From JACNIV01 sp965370415 (GTDB lineage Bacteria > Cloacimonadota > Cloacimonadia > Cloacimonadales > TCS61), in contig CBDUTJ010000022.1 of assembly GCA_965370415.1 (NCBI GenBank), positions 1 through 47,103 of the forward strand: DNA of 47,103 nucleotides, written 5' to 3'. How positions within the stretch are numbered: the first letter of the stretch is position 1; each line of letters starts with the position of its first letter. Below, piece after piece: positions 32,752 to 42,282 of this stretch. Position numbers and translations under genes: made by a program. The notes beneath the pieces are model-generated. The model had not been told where the DNA came from. It worked only from the letters and a program-made list of their open reading frames with translations, and did not search any database.

Positions 32752-33798
32752 ATGAAAGTATTCGAAGTCACTCTGGGTCCTGAACAGATAGCCAGCCGGT
32801 TGAAATGTGAAACAGTATTCGTAAAAAAAACCGTTCTTACTAATGTAGCTGAGCTTGTCGAAGCAAATGAGAAATCTGTTTGCTTTTTCGAAAACCCTAA
32901 ATTCCTGGGTGATTTTAAAGCAACTAAAGCAGGATTAATTTTTGTTCCTGCCGACTTCGATGCAAAACAAAAACCTGACACTAATCTTATTCTTGTAGAC
33001 AAACCTTATATCAATTTTATGATGTTGGTAAAAACCTGGCTGGAACTAAGTAAGGAAAAACCGGTGGAAAAGATCGCAGACACTGCTGTGGTCAGCAAGA
33101 AAGCTACTTTGGGTAGTAACGTTGATCTTGGCCCTAATTGCGTTATAGAGGATAATGTAATAATTGGAAATAGCACAACCGTAGAAAGTAATTCGGTTAT
33201 CAGAAAAAACGTTCGGATAGGAGAAAACTGCCATATCTTTCCTAATACTACAATTTATGAAGACTGTATTCTAAAGAATAATGTGGTCATCCATTCCGGT
33301 TGTGTTATCGGTGCAGACGGCTTCGGTTATCTTCTTCATGAAGGGATACAGAACAAAATCCCACAAGTGGGAAATGTGATAATCGAGGATGATGTGGAAG
33401 TGGGTGCATGTTCTTGTATAGATAGAGCTACTATTGGTTCCACGATAATTGGTAAAGGAACAAAGATAGATAACCTTGTTCAAGTTGGGCATAATTGCAA
33501 GATCGGTAAGAATTCCATTCTTTGTGCCCAGGTGGGGCTTGCCGGCAGTACCGAGATTGGAAACGTAGTTTTCCTGGCTGGTCAGGTGGGAGTAGCAGGT
33601 CATCTTAAGATCGATGATGGTGCCATGGTTGGCGCCCAATCCGGTGTGAGCAATTCTATTCCGAAAGAAGCTAAATATTTTGGTACACCCGCTATTAACG
33701 CCGGACTGAAAAAGCGAATATTAGCTTCGGAAAAACAAATTCCAAATGTTGTGAAATACTACAAAAAGATCATGAAAAACGAAAGGGATAAGAAATGA
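32752..33798 (+). CDS. lpxD: UDP-3-O-(3-hydroxyacyl)glucosamine N-acyltransferase
   Basis: This third enzyme of lipid A synthesis adds an N-linked 3-hydroxyacyl chain. The 348 residues have an N-terminal uridine-binding domain (about 1-105), then a left-handed beta-helix of hexapeptide repeats. These include GADGFGY (188-194), the catalytic histidine in LVQVGHNCKIG (H247), and AGQVGVAGHLKIDDG and GAQSGVSNSIP. The start codon follows the ompH stop with no spacing and no ribosome site of its own, so it relies on coupling. It overlaps lpxC/fabZ by ATGA. Confidence 0.94.
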   Translation: MKVFEVTLGPEQIASRLKCETVFVKKTVLTNVAELVEANEKSVCFFENPKFLGDFKATKAGLIFVPADFDAKQKPDTNLILVDKPYINFMMLVKTWLELSKEKPVEKIADTAVVSKKATLGSNVDLGPNCVIEDNVIIGNSTTVESNSVIRKNVRIGENCHIFPNTTIYEDCILKNNVVIHSGCVIGADGFGYLLHEGIQNKIPQVGNVIIEDDVEVGACSCIDRATIGSTIIGKGTKIDNLVQVGHNCKIGKNSILCAQVGLAGSTEIGNVVFLAGQVGVAGHLKIDDGAMVGAQSGVSNSIPKEAKYFGTPAINAGLKKRILASEKQIPNVVKYYKKIMKNERDKK

Positions 33799-35186
33799 AG
33801 GAATTCAAGAAGACCATAAAAAAGGAAGTAAGTTTCAGGGGTGTGGGTCTTCACTCGGGAGAAGTTTCCACTATAACTTTCAAGCCCGCTGGCAAAGATG
33901 AAGGAATCGTATTTATCAGAACCGACATTGAAGGTCATCCGGAAATTCCTGCTGACATAGATCATGTAATAGATATCTCCCGTGGAACAACTATCAGCTA
34001 CAAAAAAGCTACTGTTGCTACTATTGAACACGTTCTTGCTGCTATCAAGGGATTGAATATCGACAATATTCGTATAGAAGTTACAGGTCCGGAAGTACCA
34101 GTTGCTGATGGCAGTTCCATTGTTTTTTTGAAACTTCTGAAAAAAGCTGGAATTGAGGATCAAGATTCTGAACGTGAATATCTGGAATTTGATAAACCTA
34201 TTTCGTATTCTTCACCTGAAGATAATGTAGATATTATCATCACTCCTGCTGACAGCTTGCAAGTAACTTTCATGGTAGATTACCAGCAGAAAGCACTGGG
34301 AACACAATATACATGGATGCCCGATCTCAGCTATTTTGAAAAAGAATTTGCTTCTGCTCGAACTTTCTGTTTCCTGCACGAGATAATAATGTTGAAAGAA
34401 GCAGGTCTTATTAAAGGTGGATCTCTTGATAATGCACTGGTGATAGCCGATCCTGAAACAACTGAAGAAGAGATTGTGCGGCTGAAAAAAATATTTGGCT
34501 ACAAAGGCAAGATCAAAATAGGTGCGGATGGCATTTTGAATCATGTTCCGCTACGATATTATAATGAATTCGTGCGACATAAAGTAGTTGACCTTATAGG
34601 GGATATTGCACTTCTGGGAGTTCCTATAAAAGGGCACATATTAGCTGCTCGTTCCGGTCACAAGACAAATGTGGAACTTGTAAAAAAGCTACGCAAACTT
34701 CACAAAAAGCAGGAACTGCAGAAAATATACCAGAAAAAGAAACTGGAGGATGTAGTATTTGATATTAATGCCATCCAGAAGATACTTCCCCACCGCTATC
34801 CTTTCCTACTAATCGACAAAATAATAGAATTTGATGCTGGTGAAAGCATTGTGGGTATTAAGAACGTAACTTTCAACGAACCTTTTTTCCAAGGACATTT
34901 TCCAGAGCATCCTGTGATGCCAGGTGTTCTCATATTGGAAGCAATGGCTCAGACAGGTGGAATTATGCTCCTTAATGCCCTAGATGATCCGGAAGAATTC
35001 GTGGCTTATTTTGCTGCTATAGATAATGTGAAATTTCGTAAACCTGTGGTTCCAGGAGATACATTAAGATTTGAATTGAAAGTTATCTCCATGAAACGTG
35101 GACTGGCAAAAATGCACGGTGATGCTTATGTGGAAAATAATAAAGTTTGCGAAGGAGATTTCCTGGCAAAGGTGATGAAAAAATAG
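33795..35186 (+). CDS. lpxC/fabZ: LpxC-FabZ fusion: UDP-3-O-acyl-GlcNAc deacetylase plus 3-hydroxyacyl-ACP dehydratase
   Basis: This is a bifunctional 463-residue enzyme. Residues 1-300 are LpxC, the Zn deacetylase committing to lipid A. It shows GVGLHSG, the E78-H79 motif in ATIEHVLAA, the metal ligands H262 and D266 in RHKVVDLIGD, and H289 in ARSGHKTN. A lysine-rich linker (about 300-315) leads to FabZ (318-463), with the active histidine in LPHRYPFLLID (H333) and the glutamate in MPGVLILEAMAQ (E382). FabZ dehydrates 3-hydroxyacyl-ACP, the same pool that LpxA/LpxD draw on, so the fusion links membrane phospholipid and lipid A supply. Such fusions are known in Bacteroidota and relatives. The start has AGGGA upstream. 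Confidence 0.95.
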   Translation: MKEFKKTIKKEVSFRGVGLHSGEVSTITFKPAGKDEGIVFIRTDIEGHPEIPADIDHVIDISRGTTISYKKATVATIEHVLAAIKGLNIDNIRIEVTGPEVPVADGSSIVFLKLLKKAGIEDQDSEREYLEFDKPISYSSPEDNVDIIITPADSLQVTFMVDYQQKALGTQYTWMPDLSYFEKEFASARTFCFLHEIIMLKEAGLIKGGSLDNALVIADPETTEEEIVRLKKIFGYKGKIKIGADGILNHVPLRYYNEFVRHKVVDLIGDIALLGVPIKGHILAARSGHKTNVELVKKLRKLHKKQELQKIYQKKKLEDVVFDINAIQKILPHRYPFLLIDKIIEFDAGESIVGIKNVTFNEPFFQGHFPEHPVMPGVLILEAMAQTGGIMLLNALDDPEEFVAYFAAIDNVKFRKPVVPGDTLRFELKVISMKRGLAKMHGDAYVENNKVCEGDFLAKVMKK

Positions 35187-35193
35187 AGGTAAG

Positions 35194-35973
35194 ATGCCTA
35201 AGATACATCCAACTGCTATAATCTCTCCTGAAGCTGTAATCGGTGAAAATTGTGAAATCGGACCATTTTGTATTATCAAGCCAAATGTAAAACTAGGCAG
35301 TAACAATATTCTTTTGAGTAATGTTGTGTTAGATGGTAATACTACTATTGGTGCGGGAAACAAGTTTTTCCATTCTGCTGTGATAGGTTCCGATTCACAG
35401 GATCTGAAAGCCCAAGACGAACCCTACCAATTGATAATAGGCAATAATAATACATTCAGAGAATTTTGTACTGTAAATATATCTGCTACAATGGATGAAC
35501 ATACCATCATAGGTAACAACTGTCTTTTAATGGCTTATTCTCATGTAGCGCATAATTGCCAGATAGGAAATAATGTAATAATGGCCAATGCTGTGAACCT
35601 GGCAGGACATTGCCATCTGCACGATTTTGTAATTGTGGGCGGTTTGACTGCAATTGCTCAATTTGTTCAAATTGGAGTTTATGCGTTTGTGGGTGGCGCC
35701 AGCGGAATAAAAAAAGATATACCTCCTTATACAAGAGGTATTGGTCTTCCTTACAAAATCGAAGGACTGAACATTATTGGCCTACAAAGAAAGGGATTTA
35801 CTCCAGGTCAGTTACAGGCTATTAAAGATATTTACAGAATATTTTACAGATCAGGATTAAATATTTCACAGGGAATAGAAAAAATAGAGCAATTGAAGGA
35901 ATTAACAACGGAACAAAAAATCTTCCTCAATTTTGTAAAAAATTCTCGAGTAGGAATAAATCGATACCGATAA
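35194..35973 (+). CDS. lpxA: UDP-N-acetylglucosamine O-acyltransferase
   Basis: This first enzyme of lipid A synthesis transfers a 3-hydroxyacyl chain to UDP-GlcNAc. The 259 residues consist of an N-terminal left-handed beta-helix (HPTAIISPEAVIGENCEIGP...) and a C-terminal helical domain (FTPGQLQAIKDIYRIFYRSG). The catalytic histidine is in AYSHVAHNC (H120, equivalent to E. coli H125). The segment where most LpxA have the RGT loop reads TVNISATMDEHTIIG, a mild divergence. The ribosome site GAGGT is four bases upstream. It ends the lpx run, and its stop lies 11 bases from the stop of the convergent kinase gene. Confidence 0.93.
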   Translation: MPKIHPTAIISPEAVIGENCEIGPFCIIKPNVKLGSNNILLSNVVLDGNTTIGAGNKFFHSAVIGSDSQDLKAQDEPYQLIIGNNNTFREFCTVNISATMDEHTIIGNNCLLMAYSHVAHNCQIGNNVIMANAVNLAGHCHLHDFVIVGGLTAIAQFVQIGVYAFVGGASGIKKDIPPYTRGIGLPYKIEGLNIIGLQRKGFTPGQLQAIKDIYRIFYRSGLNISQGIEKIEQLKELTTEQKIFLNFVKNSRVGINRYR

Positions 35974-35984
35974 TTTAAATTATC

Positions 35985-38900
35985 CTAACTTGGAAATACA
36001 AGTTTAGCTTTCATTCCATTATTATTTTCAAAAGAGATTTTACCCTTCAATTGACTTGTTAGTGCATCAATTAACTGAAGCCCCAGAGAGTCTAAATTTT
36101 CTAGGTCAATTTCCTTCTTCATCCCTATTCCATTATCTTCTACAGTAAGTTCAAATTCATCATTTTGATTTATTGATAACCCTACAACTATTTTTCCTGT
36201 TTTTCCTTTTGGGAAAGCATGTTTCAATGAATTGGAAAGCAATTCATTGACGATCAACCCGCAGGGAATCGCTTTATTCATATCAATTGAGTGTTTTGCG
36301 ACCTTCAACTCAAGTTGTACTTTATTAGTATTAATACCATAGGTTGAGAACAAATTATAAGATAAACTCTTCACATAATCCTCAAAATCGACACTCGCCA
36401 GATCTTTAGATCTGTAGATCTTCTCATGAATAAGCGACATTGATTTTACTCTATTTTGGCTGTTTTTAAATAGCTCCAGAGCCTTATTATCCTTTACATA
36501 TCCTGCTTGTAATTTCAATAAACTGGAGATGATCTGCATATTGTTCTTAACGCGATGATGAACTTCCATAAGTAGGATCTCCTTTTCTTTCAATGAGTTT
36601 ATTATTTGATCTTCCGCTTTCTTATGTTCAATAGCCAGAGCGATCTCATCGGAAACAAAAGATAGTATCTCCAGATCTTTTTCAGTATAGAGGTTGGGAT
36701 CATCATAACTTTGAACCACAACAAGACCAATAGTTTTATCTTCAACCTTCAGAGGTACACCCAACCAGATCTTGCACATTGTTCCAATATTGTCAATCTC
36801 ACCATCCTTGCTCAACTGATTCATAAATTCTTCTGTAGCAAGTAATGGTTTTCCATATTGAATATTATAAGCAGTCATAGTTTTCCCTGTTGGGAAAGAA
36901 TCAAAGTCATCTTCTTCGTCTTTATCGTATGGAAGTGTAAGTGCTTTTGTTTTTTCATCATAGAAAGCAACGAAAAAATTAGTCGTATCGATAACTAAGG
37001 TAAGTTGCTTTCGTATTGCATCAAAGAGTTCCTGCAGGTCTTTAGTAGTATTTACAGCATTAGCAATATTATACAACGCCTGTTGTGTTCTTTCAATCTG
37101 CTTGCGTCTGGTGATGTCACGAGAAAAGGCAATTACCACCTTTTCACCAAAGTATGTACCATTGTTCAATTGTAGATCTTTTGGAAAAACTTCTCCATTT
37201 TTTCTCAGCCCATAAAATTCAAATCGTTGAGGATTACCCATAAAGGCTTTCTGAATCATTTTCAATACTTTCTTCATATCATTTTTGTCAGGTGCGGATA
37301 GAAACTCCGGAGTTTTACCTATAAAGAATTTTCGTGGATAACCATACATTTTTACAGCACCTTCATTAACATCTACAAAAACTCCATCTTTATCTTGAAT
37401 ATAAATCGCATCGGTTGCACTATTGAAAAGACCGCGATAACTTTCTTCAGATTCTTTAAGCTCCTCCTCTGCTTGTTTGCGTATGATAGCACGAGCAATT
37501 TCATCCGATACAAATTCCAGTATTCCCATATCTTTTTTAGAAAACAGATTTGCATCTTTGTAGCTATGTACAGCCACTACACCAGTAACTTTATTTTCGA
37601 TCTTTAATGGAACTCCCAACCATGTTTTGGGAGGCGTTCCAGCTATTATTACTTTTCCCGAACGAATCAATTTTTTTAGAACTTTCTCGGTTGCAAGAAG
37701 TGGTTTCCCCGTATTAATTACATAATCAGTAAGTGTTTTACCAGCAGAGAACGAAGAGATCTTGTCCTTCTCATCTACAACATAAGAAAGGGAAATCATT
37801 TTAGTTTTTTCATCGTAAAGTGCAACATAGAAATTGGTAGTGTCTATAATATTATTTAAAAATTTTCTTATCTTATCGAAGAGTTCATGTATACTTTCAA
37901 TTGTATTCAGAGCATTGGAAATGTCATATAATGTTTTTTGTATTCTACCTGCCTGTATACGTTCTGTGACGTCACGAGCGTTACCCTGAAATCCGCTTAC
38001 TTTATTACTTTCATCAAGTAATATTTTACCGAGAATCTCGAGTGGAATCTCTCTGCCATCCTTGTGAATTAAATTCATTTCAAACATTGCAGAGTATGTA
38101 TCTTTTTTTCTTAATTCATCTTCTACTATATCCATAAAATGCTGCATTTCTTTTTTTGAACAATGTTCAGCTAATTTGCTTCCTGTCCATTCTTCCCGAG
38201 TAAAACCGAGCAATGGAAGAATAGATTGATTAATATATGTAAACTTCAAATTTTTATCCATTTTCCAGATACAGTCCAGAGTATTTTCTGCCAATAGCCG
38301 ATATTTCCCCTCGCTTTCCCTTAAATCTTTTTCCTTTTCTACAACATCTTCCAGAACGCTGAGCAATGATTTTCTATTTTCTTCTGAGTCTTTATATAGT
38401 TCTTCAATTTTCTCCTTGTCGAAAATAATTTGTGCTGATTTACTTTTTAATTCCTCTTCCGCCTGTTTCTGCTCAGTTATGTCGCAGATTATTCCCAAAG
38501 TTCCCTGATATTTCTCATAATTAACAAATTTGGGAGTAGCAGTTATTGAAATAATCCTTTTCTCACCATCTTTTCTTAAGATAGTAAGTTCATATTTGCC
38601 TGACTTTTTGGTTTTTCTAATTGAAGTTTGTTCAATAACACGTTTGAAATTCTTTGGGGTTGTTAATTCCTTCAAGTTCATTCCGAGCAGTTCTTTTTTA
38701 GAATATCCAAACATATTGGCAGTTGCTTGATTGATAAATGTAAAATTTTCATTCTCATCTACAATTCCTATTCCCTCTTCCATTGTTTCAACAAGGGCAC
38801 GATATTTTTCTTCTGATTCTTGTAATTCTTTTCCGGATTGCCGGATATTCTCTATCATCCGGTTGAAAGAAAAGGCTAATTGACCTATCTCATCTTTTGA

Positions 38901-39650
38901 TTCAATTTGTATTTGTGTGTCTAACTTACCTTCACCAACCTTGTTAGAAGCATCTCTTAATTCTGCTATTGGTTTTGATATGACTTTTGCCAATAATAAA
39001 GAGATTGAGATCGAAAATAAAAAAGTAAGAATCCCTAGGATTACAAACTGATAAATCATATTATCCATAATGCTATCTTGTTCTTTAACTGTATCATGCA
39101 ATTGAGTAAGGATTTTTGTGGTTAGTTCTCGGTGCAATTGCTTGGCATACTTTATTTTTGAGTAAACGGAGATTATTTTTTCATTTATCTCCCTTGAAGA
39201 TAGATTCGTGATTTCAGTTTCAATTGTATTAAGTATATCTTTTCTCAAACCTACAACTATGTTTTCAAGTTCTTTTATAATTGTTATCATTCTTTCATTG
39301 TCTTGTTTCTTCATAGATTCAAGATTTTTAGAAATATGCTCAAGATCATGAAAAATATCCTCTTGAATTTGTACACCTCCGATTATGAAAAACCGCTCAA
39401 TATTAGAATCCAGTGATGATATATGCAGAGCTATATCCTGGTTGAGATTCATTTGCAAACAATTGGGAATTATTTGTTCAGTGGAACTTCTAACATTTTT
39501 GAGTTGGAAGTAACTTATAAGCAGCATAAACAATACAAGAACAATGAGAATAGTGAAACTGGAAGAAATTTTTCTTCGAATTGATGAGATCAAAAAATCA
39601 GGAATTATCTTTCTCTTACCTTTTTTCACAATTTTTCTTTTATTGATCAT
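35985..39650 (-). CDS. Membrane sensor histidine kinase: HAMP-PAS-PAS-GAF-PAS-GAF-HisKA_2-HATPase
   Basis: The 1221 residues comprise TM1 (about 30-48), a helical periplasmic sensor (50-198), TM2 (200-222), HAMP (222-275), PAS (280-397), PAS (442-565), GAF (570-725), PAS (735-850) and GAF (855-1010). A HisKA_2-type phosphoacceptor region follows with EVHHRVKNN (H1031/H1032), then a HATPase domain with N box NELLSNSLKH (about 1135), G1 DNGIG (1172-1176) and G2 LDSLGLQLID. HHRVKNN marks the HisKA_2/HWE-like kinase group. The two GAF domains are close copies of each other and of the GAF in the protein encoded at 42283-45375. It is encoded last in the run, 17 bases after the binding-lipoprotein gene, which suggests that the lipoprotein feeds it a ligand. 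The output partner is not obvious. Confidence 0.92.
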   Translation of the reverse strand: MINKRKIVKKGKRKIIPDFLISSIRRKISSSFTILIVLVLFMLLISYFQLKNVRSSTEQIIPNCLQMNLNQDIALHISSLDSNIERFFIIGGVQIQEDIFHDLEHISKNLESMKKQDNERMITIIKELENIVVGLRKDILNTIETEITNLSSREINEKIISVYSKIKYAKQLHRELTTKILTQLHDTVKEQDSIMDNMIYQFVILGILTFLFSISISLLLAKVISKPIAELRDASNKVGEGKLDTQIQIESKDEIGQLAFSFNRMIENIRQSGKELQESEEKYRALVETMEEGIGIVDENENFTFINQATANMFGYSKKELLGMNLKELTTPKNFKRVIEQTSIRKTKKSGKYELTILRKDGEKRIISITATPKFVNYEKYQGTLGIICDITEQKQAEEELKSKSAQIIFDKEKIEELYKDSEENRKSLLSVLEDVVEKEKDLRESEGKYRLLAENTLDCIWKMDKNLKFTYINQSILPLLGFTREEWTGSKLAEHCSKKEMQHFMDIVEDELRKKDTYSAMFEMNLIHKDGREIPLEILGKILLDESNKVSGFQGNARDVTERIQAGRIQKTLYDISNALNTIESIHELFDKIRKFLNNIIDTTNFYVALYDEKTKMISLSYVVDEKDKISSFSAGKTLTDYVINTGKPLLATEKVLKKLIRSGKVIIAGTPPKTWLGVPLKIENKVTGVVAVHSYKDANLFSKKDMGILEFVSDEIARAIIRKQAEEELKESEESYRGLFNSATDAIYIQDKDGVFVDVNEGAVKMYGYPRKFFIGKTPEFLSAPDKNDMKKVLKMIQKAFMGNPQRFEFYGLRKNGEVFPKDLQLNNGTYFGEKVVIAFSRDITRRKQIERTQQALYNIANAVNTTKDLQELFDAIRKQLTLVIDTTNFFVAFYDEKTKALTLPYDKDEEDDFDSFPTGKTMTAYNIQYGKPLLATEEFMNQLSKDGEIDNIGTMCKIWLGVPLKVEDKTIGLVVVQSYDDPNLYTEKDLEILSFVSDEIALAIEHKKAEDQIINSLKEKEILLMEVHHRVKNNMQIISSLLKLQAGYVKDNKALELFKNSQNRVKSMSLIHEKIYRSKDLASVDFEDYVKSLSYNLFSTYGINTNKVQLELKVAKHSIDMNKAIPCGLIVNELLSNSLKHAFPKGKTGKIVVGLSINQNDEFELTVEDNGIGMKKEIDLENLDSLGLQLIDALTSQLKGKISFENNNGMKAKLVFPS

Positions 39651-39667
39651 CCTAAACCTTCCTTGAA

Positions 39668-40678
39668 TTATTCAATAATTTTTGCATTTTTTAGCAATGA
39701 CGGCAAAAAAACTATATCTAATTTTTCAGCGATTTCCAGATTCAGAATCAATCTACCCTTCTTGTTTTCTTTAAGAAGAATATCCGATGGAAGAGTGCCG
39801 TTAAGTATCTTCAGTGCAGTCTCAGCAGCATATTCTCCTTGTTCCTCAGCTATTGTTTCAATAGTGATAAGGGCATAAGGCGCCATCCAATCGTATGTTG
39901 AACCTGTAGGCTTTTGTATATTTTCAAGAATAAATCTTTTTGCTTCTTCATTGTCCCAGTCATTAATAGCAGCATTCCCTACTAGAAGGAGTATGTCAAC
40001 TTCATCTTGAAGTTTTATAACTGCGTTTTCCCATTCTTCAAGTGTTTTAACAAAGTACTCTTTTGAAAATGATATCTCTAATATTTTTTTAACATTTTCT
40101 ATCCATTTTCTTGAAGATAAACAATCGTCTACAATCATGCCTATTCTATCACCTTTAGTATATATTTTTAGATGATTGATAAGAGGTATAACTAAGCTGA
40201 TTTCAACCATTCCGGCAGTATTACTGTATGGTGCTTCATAAACAGTTGCATCCCAATTAAGACCGCAAAAAACAACAGGTAAATCTACCTCCCTATAATA
40301 CGGCATAATTAAATATTTGAAAGCATTATCATCAGATGTGATAAGCAAATCAGGCTTCCATTCTTCAATAATTCCTTTTGTATTTAATGCTGCTTGTTTT
40401 TTAAATTCCTCTTCGGTATTTCTTTTTGTATCCATATAATGAATTTTTAATTCAATATTTTTTTTATTAGATAAACCTTCCCTTAGACTATTTGTTATCC
40501 CATCGCTCCATTTAAAACCCTTATGGTAAGAATTTACAAATAATATTTTCTTTTTGGCATTTTTCAGGGTTTCAATTTCTTGTCTCCCATTCTTCTCTTT
40601 CTTAGTACTACAGCCGGATATCGAAGACATAAATATCAAAGCTATCAATATAAGACCAATTAAATTTCTTCTTTTCAT
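39668..40678 (-). CDS. ABC-type substrate-binding lipoprotein (ABC_sub_bind family) without a transporter
   Basis: The 336 residues have a lipoprotein signal ending in the lipobox ISGC, then a two-lobed periplasmic-binding fold. Recognisable elements are KKILFVNSYHKGFKWSDGI, WKPDLLITSDDNAFKYL, LPVVFCGLNWD, GDRIGMIVDDC and LLLVGNAAINDWD. Members of this group bind small ligands such as amino acids or nucleobase-like compounds. No permease or ATPase lies nearby; instead the gene sits between two sensor genes. A sensory role, presenting ligand to the downstream kinase's periplasmic domain, is the likelier job. ATG 40678 has GGAGAT upstream. Confidence 0.82.
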   Translation of the reverse strand: MKRRNLIGLILIALIFMSSISGCSTKKEKNGRQEIETLKNAKKKILFVNSYHKGFKWSDGITNSLREGLSNKKNIELKIHYMDTKRNTEEEFKKQAALNTKGIIEEWKPDLLITSDDNAFKYLIMPYYREVDLPVVFCGLNWDATVYEAPYSNTAGMVEISLVIPLINHLKIYTKGDRIGMIVDDCLSSRKWIENVKKILEISFSKEYFVKTLEEWENAVIKLQDEVDILLLVGNAAINDWDNEEAKRFILENIQKPTGSTYDWMAPYALITIETIAEEQGEYAAETALKILNGTLPSDILLKENKKGRLILNLEIAEKLDIVFLPSLLKNAKIIE

Positions 40679-40753
40679 TTTATCTCCATATGTATATTTA
40701 AGTAAAGAGTGATTAGTGGTGAGTAAAATGCCAATAAACCAACAATCACTTCC

Positions 40754-42169
40754 TTATACTTTGTATTTCTTCTTTTTCCCAAGCTGTACTAATAGTTCAT
40801 TCACCTGATGTTTTAGTTCAATGATGCGACCCTCTCGTCCCAAAGTAGCATTGTAAAAAATTTCAATCTCATGCAATCGCTTTTTTAACTCCTGTTCCGT
40901 TTGTTTACGTTCAGCAACTTCTTTTAAAAGTTTAACATTTATTTCTTCAAGATCATTCGCAACGTTAACCGTAGCTAATCTTTGAATCTCACTTTCTTTG
41001 ATTTTTTCATTGAGTTCAGTTGTTCGCTTTTTTACTTTGTCCTTAAGCTCGCCAGTATATTTTTCTATTTTATCCTTAGATATTTTCAAATTCTTGGTCA
41101 TTTTATCAAATGCTTGTGAAAGTAGACCGATCTCATCATTTTTATTTGTACCAACCTTGTAATCCAGATTTCCTTTTATCACCTCCTCAGTTCCAGCATA
41201 TAACTTCATAATTGGTGATACAATATTTGATGTTACTATCGCGACAATAATAATACTGGTAAACAAAAGCACTAAGAAAATGTATACTAATAGCTTAACC
41301 AATTTATTTACAGGTTTATATGCTTCTTTTATATTAACCTCTGCAATAAGGCACCATTTCATCTCCGCTATATAATAGTGAGTTCCAAGAACTTCTTTAC
41401 TTGTATGGTTTGTATAAATAGTTGCCTGTTCTTTCATCTGTGAAGGAAGTCCATTTTCAATGTGTTCGCGGAAACATAATTTTACCTGTTCAGTATTAAT
41501 ATTGGTTTCAAAAATTATCTTATTATAATTTGTGGAAGGAGTTAACGTATAACCATCTCTATTCACAAGAAATATCTCTCCAGTTTTTCCCAGACCTGTC
41601 TTATCGGCTAAAATTATAAATAGATCTTTCTCTATATTAAAATTAATAATTAAAACCCCTGATAATTTACCTCTTAAAAATATTGGTGCCGATATACTGA
41701 TAACAAGATTTTGAGTGAAGCCAGAAAAATGAACTTCCCCGATATGAATACCTTCTTTCCCTTTCAAGAATATCTCATCCTTACTTTGATCAAAACCAAT
41801 ATCTTCATTGCTGGAAGAAAGCACTATGCCATTATTATTTAAAATTCTAATTCGGGAAATTTTAGGATTACACTCTGTAGTTCTTTCTATCCTTAGATTA
41901 CATTCCTTCATCCTTTTGGCATAATTAATGTTGTGGTCCAATATGTTTGTGAAAGGAATTCCAACTGCTAATATTTGAACAGTTTCTTTATAATCGTTTA
42001 AAAGTGTTTCAATATTATGTGCTCTGGATTGCGCGGTTGTAAGTAAATGATTTCCAACTTGATTTTGGATAACATCCTTAGAAACATATATGGCAAGTAT
42101 AAGAATTAAAATAGCCATAATTACAATTATTACCGGTAAAAAAATAGCGAGCATAGTTCGTATCTTCAT
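40754..42169 (-). CDS. Cache-HAMP-coiled-coil sensor lacking an output domain
   Basis: The 471 residues comprise TM1 (about 9-28), a dCache-type periplasmic sensor (30-285), TM2 (290-312), HAMP (312-365) and a long coiled coil (365-435). The sensor shows RIRILNNNGIVLSSS, HFSGFTQNLVISISAPIF and GEIFLVNRDGYTLT. The protein ends in the element LGREGRIIELKHQVNELL followed by KKKKYK. The same element (VGREMRMIDLKKEINELL) closes the neighbouring protein encoded at 42283-45375. No kinase, cyclase or methyl-accepting domain follows. It could signal only by binding another protein, for example a kinase through its coiled coil. The ATG is preceded by AGGA. Confidence 0.85.
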   Translation of the reverse strand: MKIRTMLAIFLPVIIVIMAILILILAIYVSKDVIQNQVGNHLLTTAQSRAHNIETLLNDYKETVQILAVGIPFTNILDHNINYAKRMKECNLRIERTTECNPKISRIRILNNNGIVLSSSNEDIGFDQSKDEIFLKGKEGIHIGEVHFSGFTQNLVISISAPIFLRGKLSGVLIINFNIEKDLFIILADKTGLGKTGEIFLVNRDGYTLTPSTNYNKIIFETNINTEQVKLCFREHIENGLPSQMKEQATIYTNHTSKEVLGTHYYIAEMKWCLIAEVNIKEAYKPVNKLVKLLVYIFLVLLFTSIIIVAIVTSNIVSPIMKLYAGTEEVIKGNLDYKVGTNKNDEIGLLSQAFDKMTKNLKISKDKIEKYTGELKDKVKKRTTELNEKIKESEIQRLATVNVANDLEEINVKLLKEVAERKQTEQELKKRLHEIEIFYNATLGREGRIIELKHQVNELLVQLGKKKKYKV

Positions 42170-42282
42170 TTTTCTTCCTTTATTTTTGCAAACTAAACTT
42201 TACACATTGCAGATGGGTAGAATTCAGAATACAATTCCGGACTCAAGTACAATTTTGTTTTGCTTTTCTGAACTCAAGTTTT

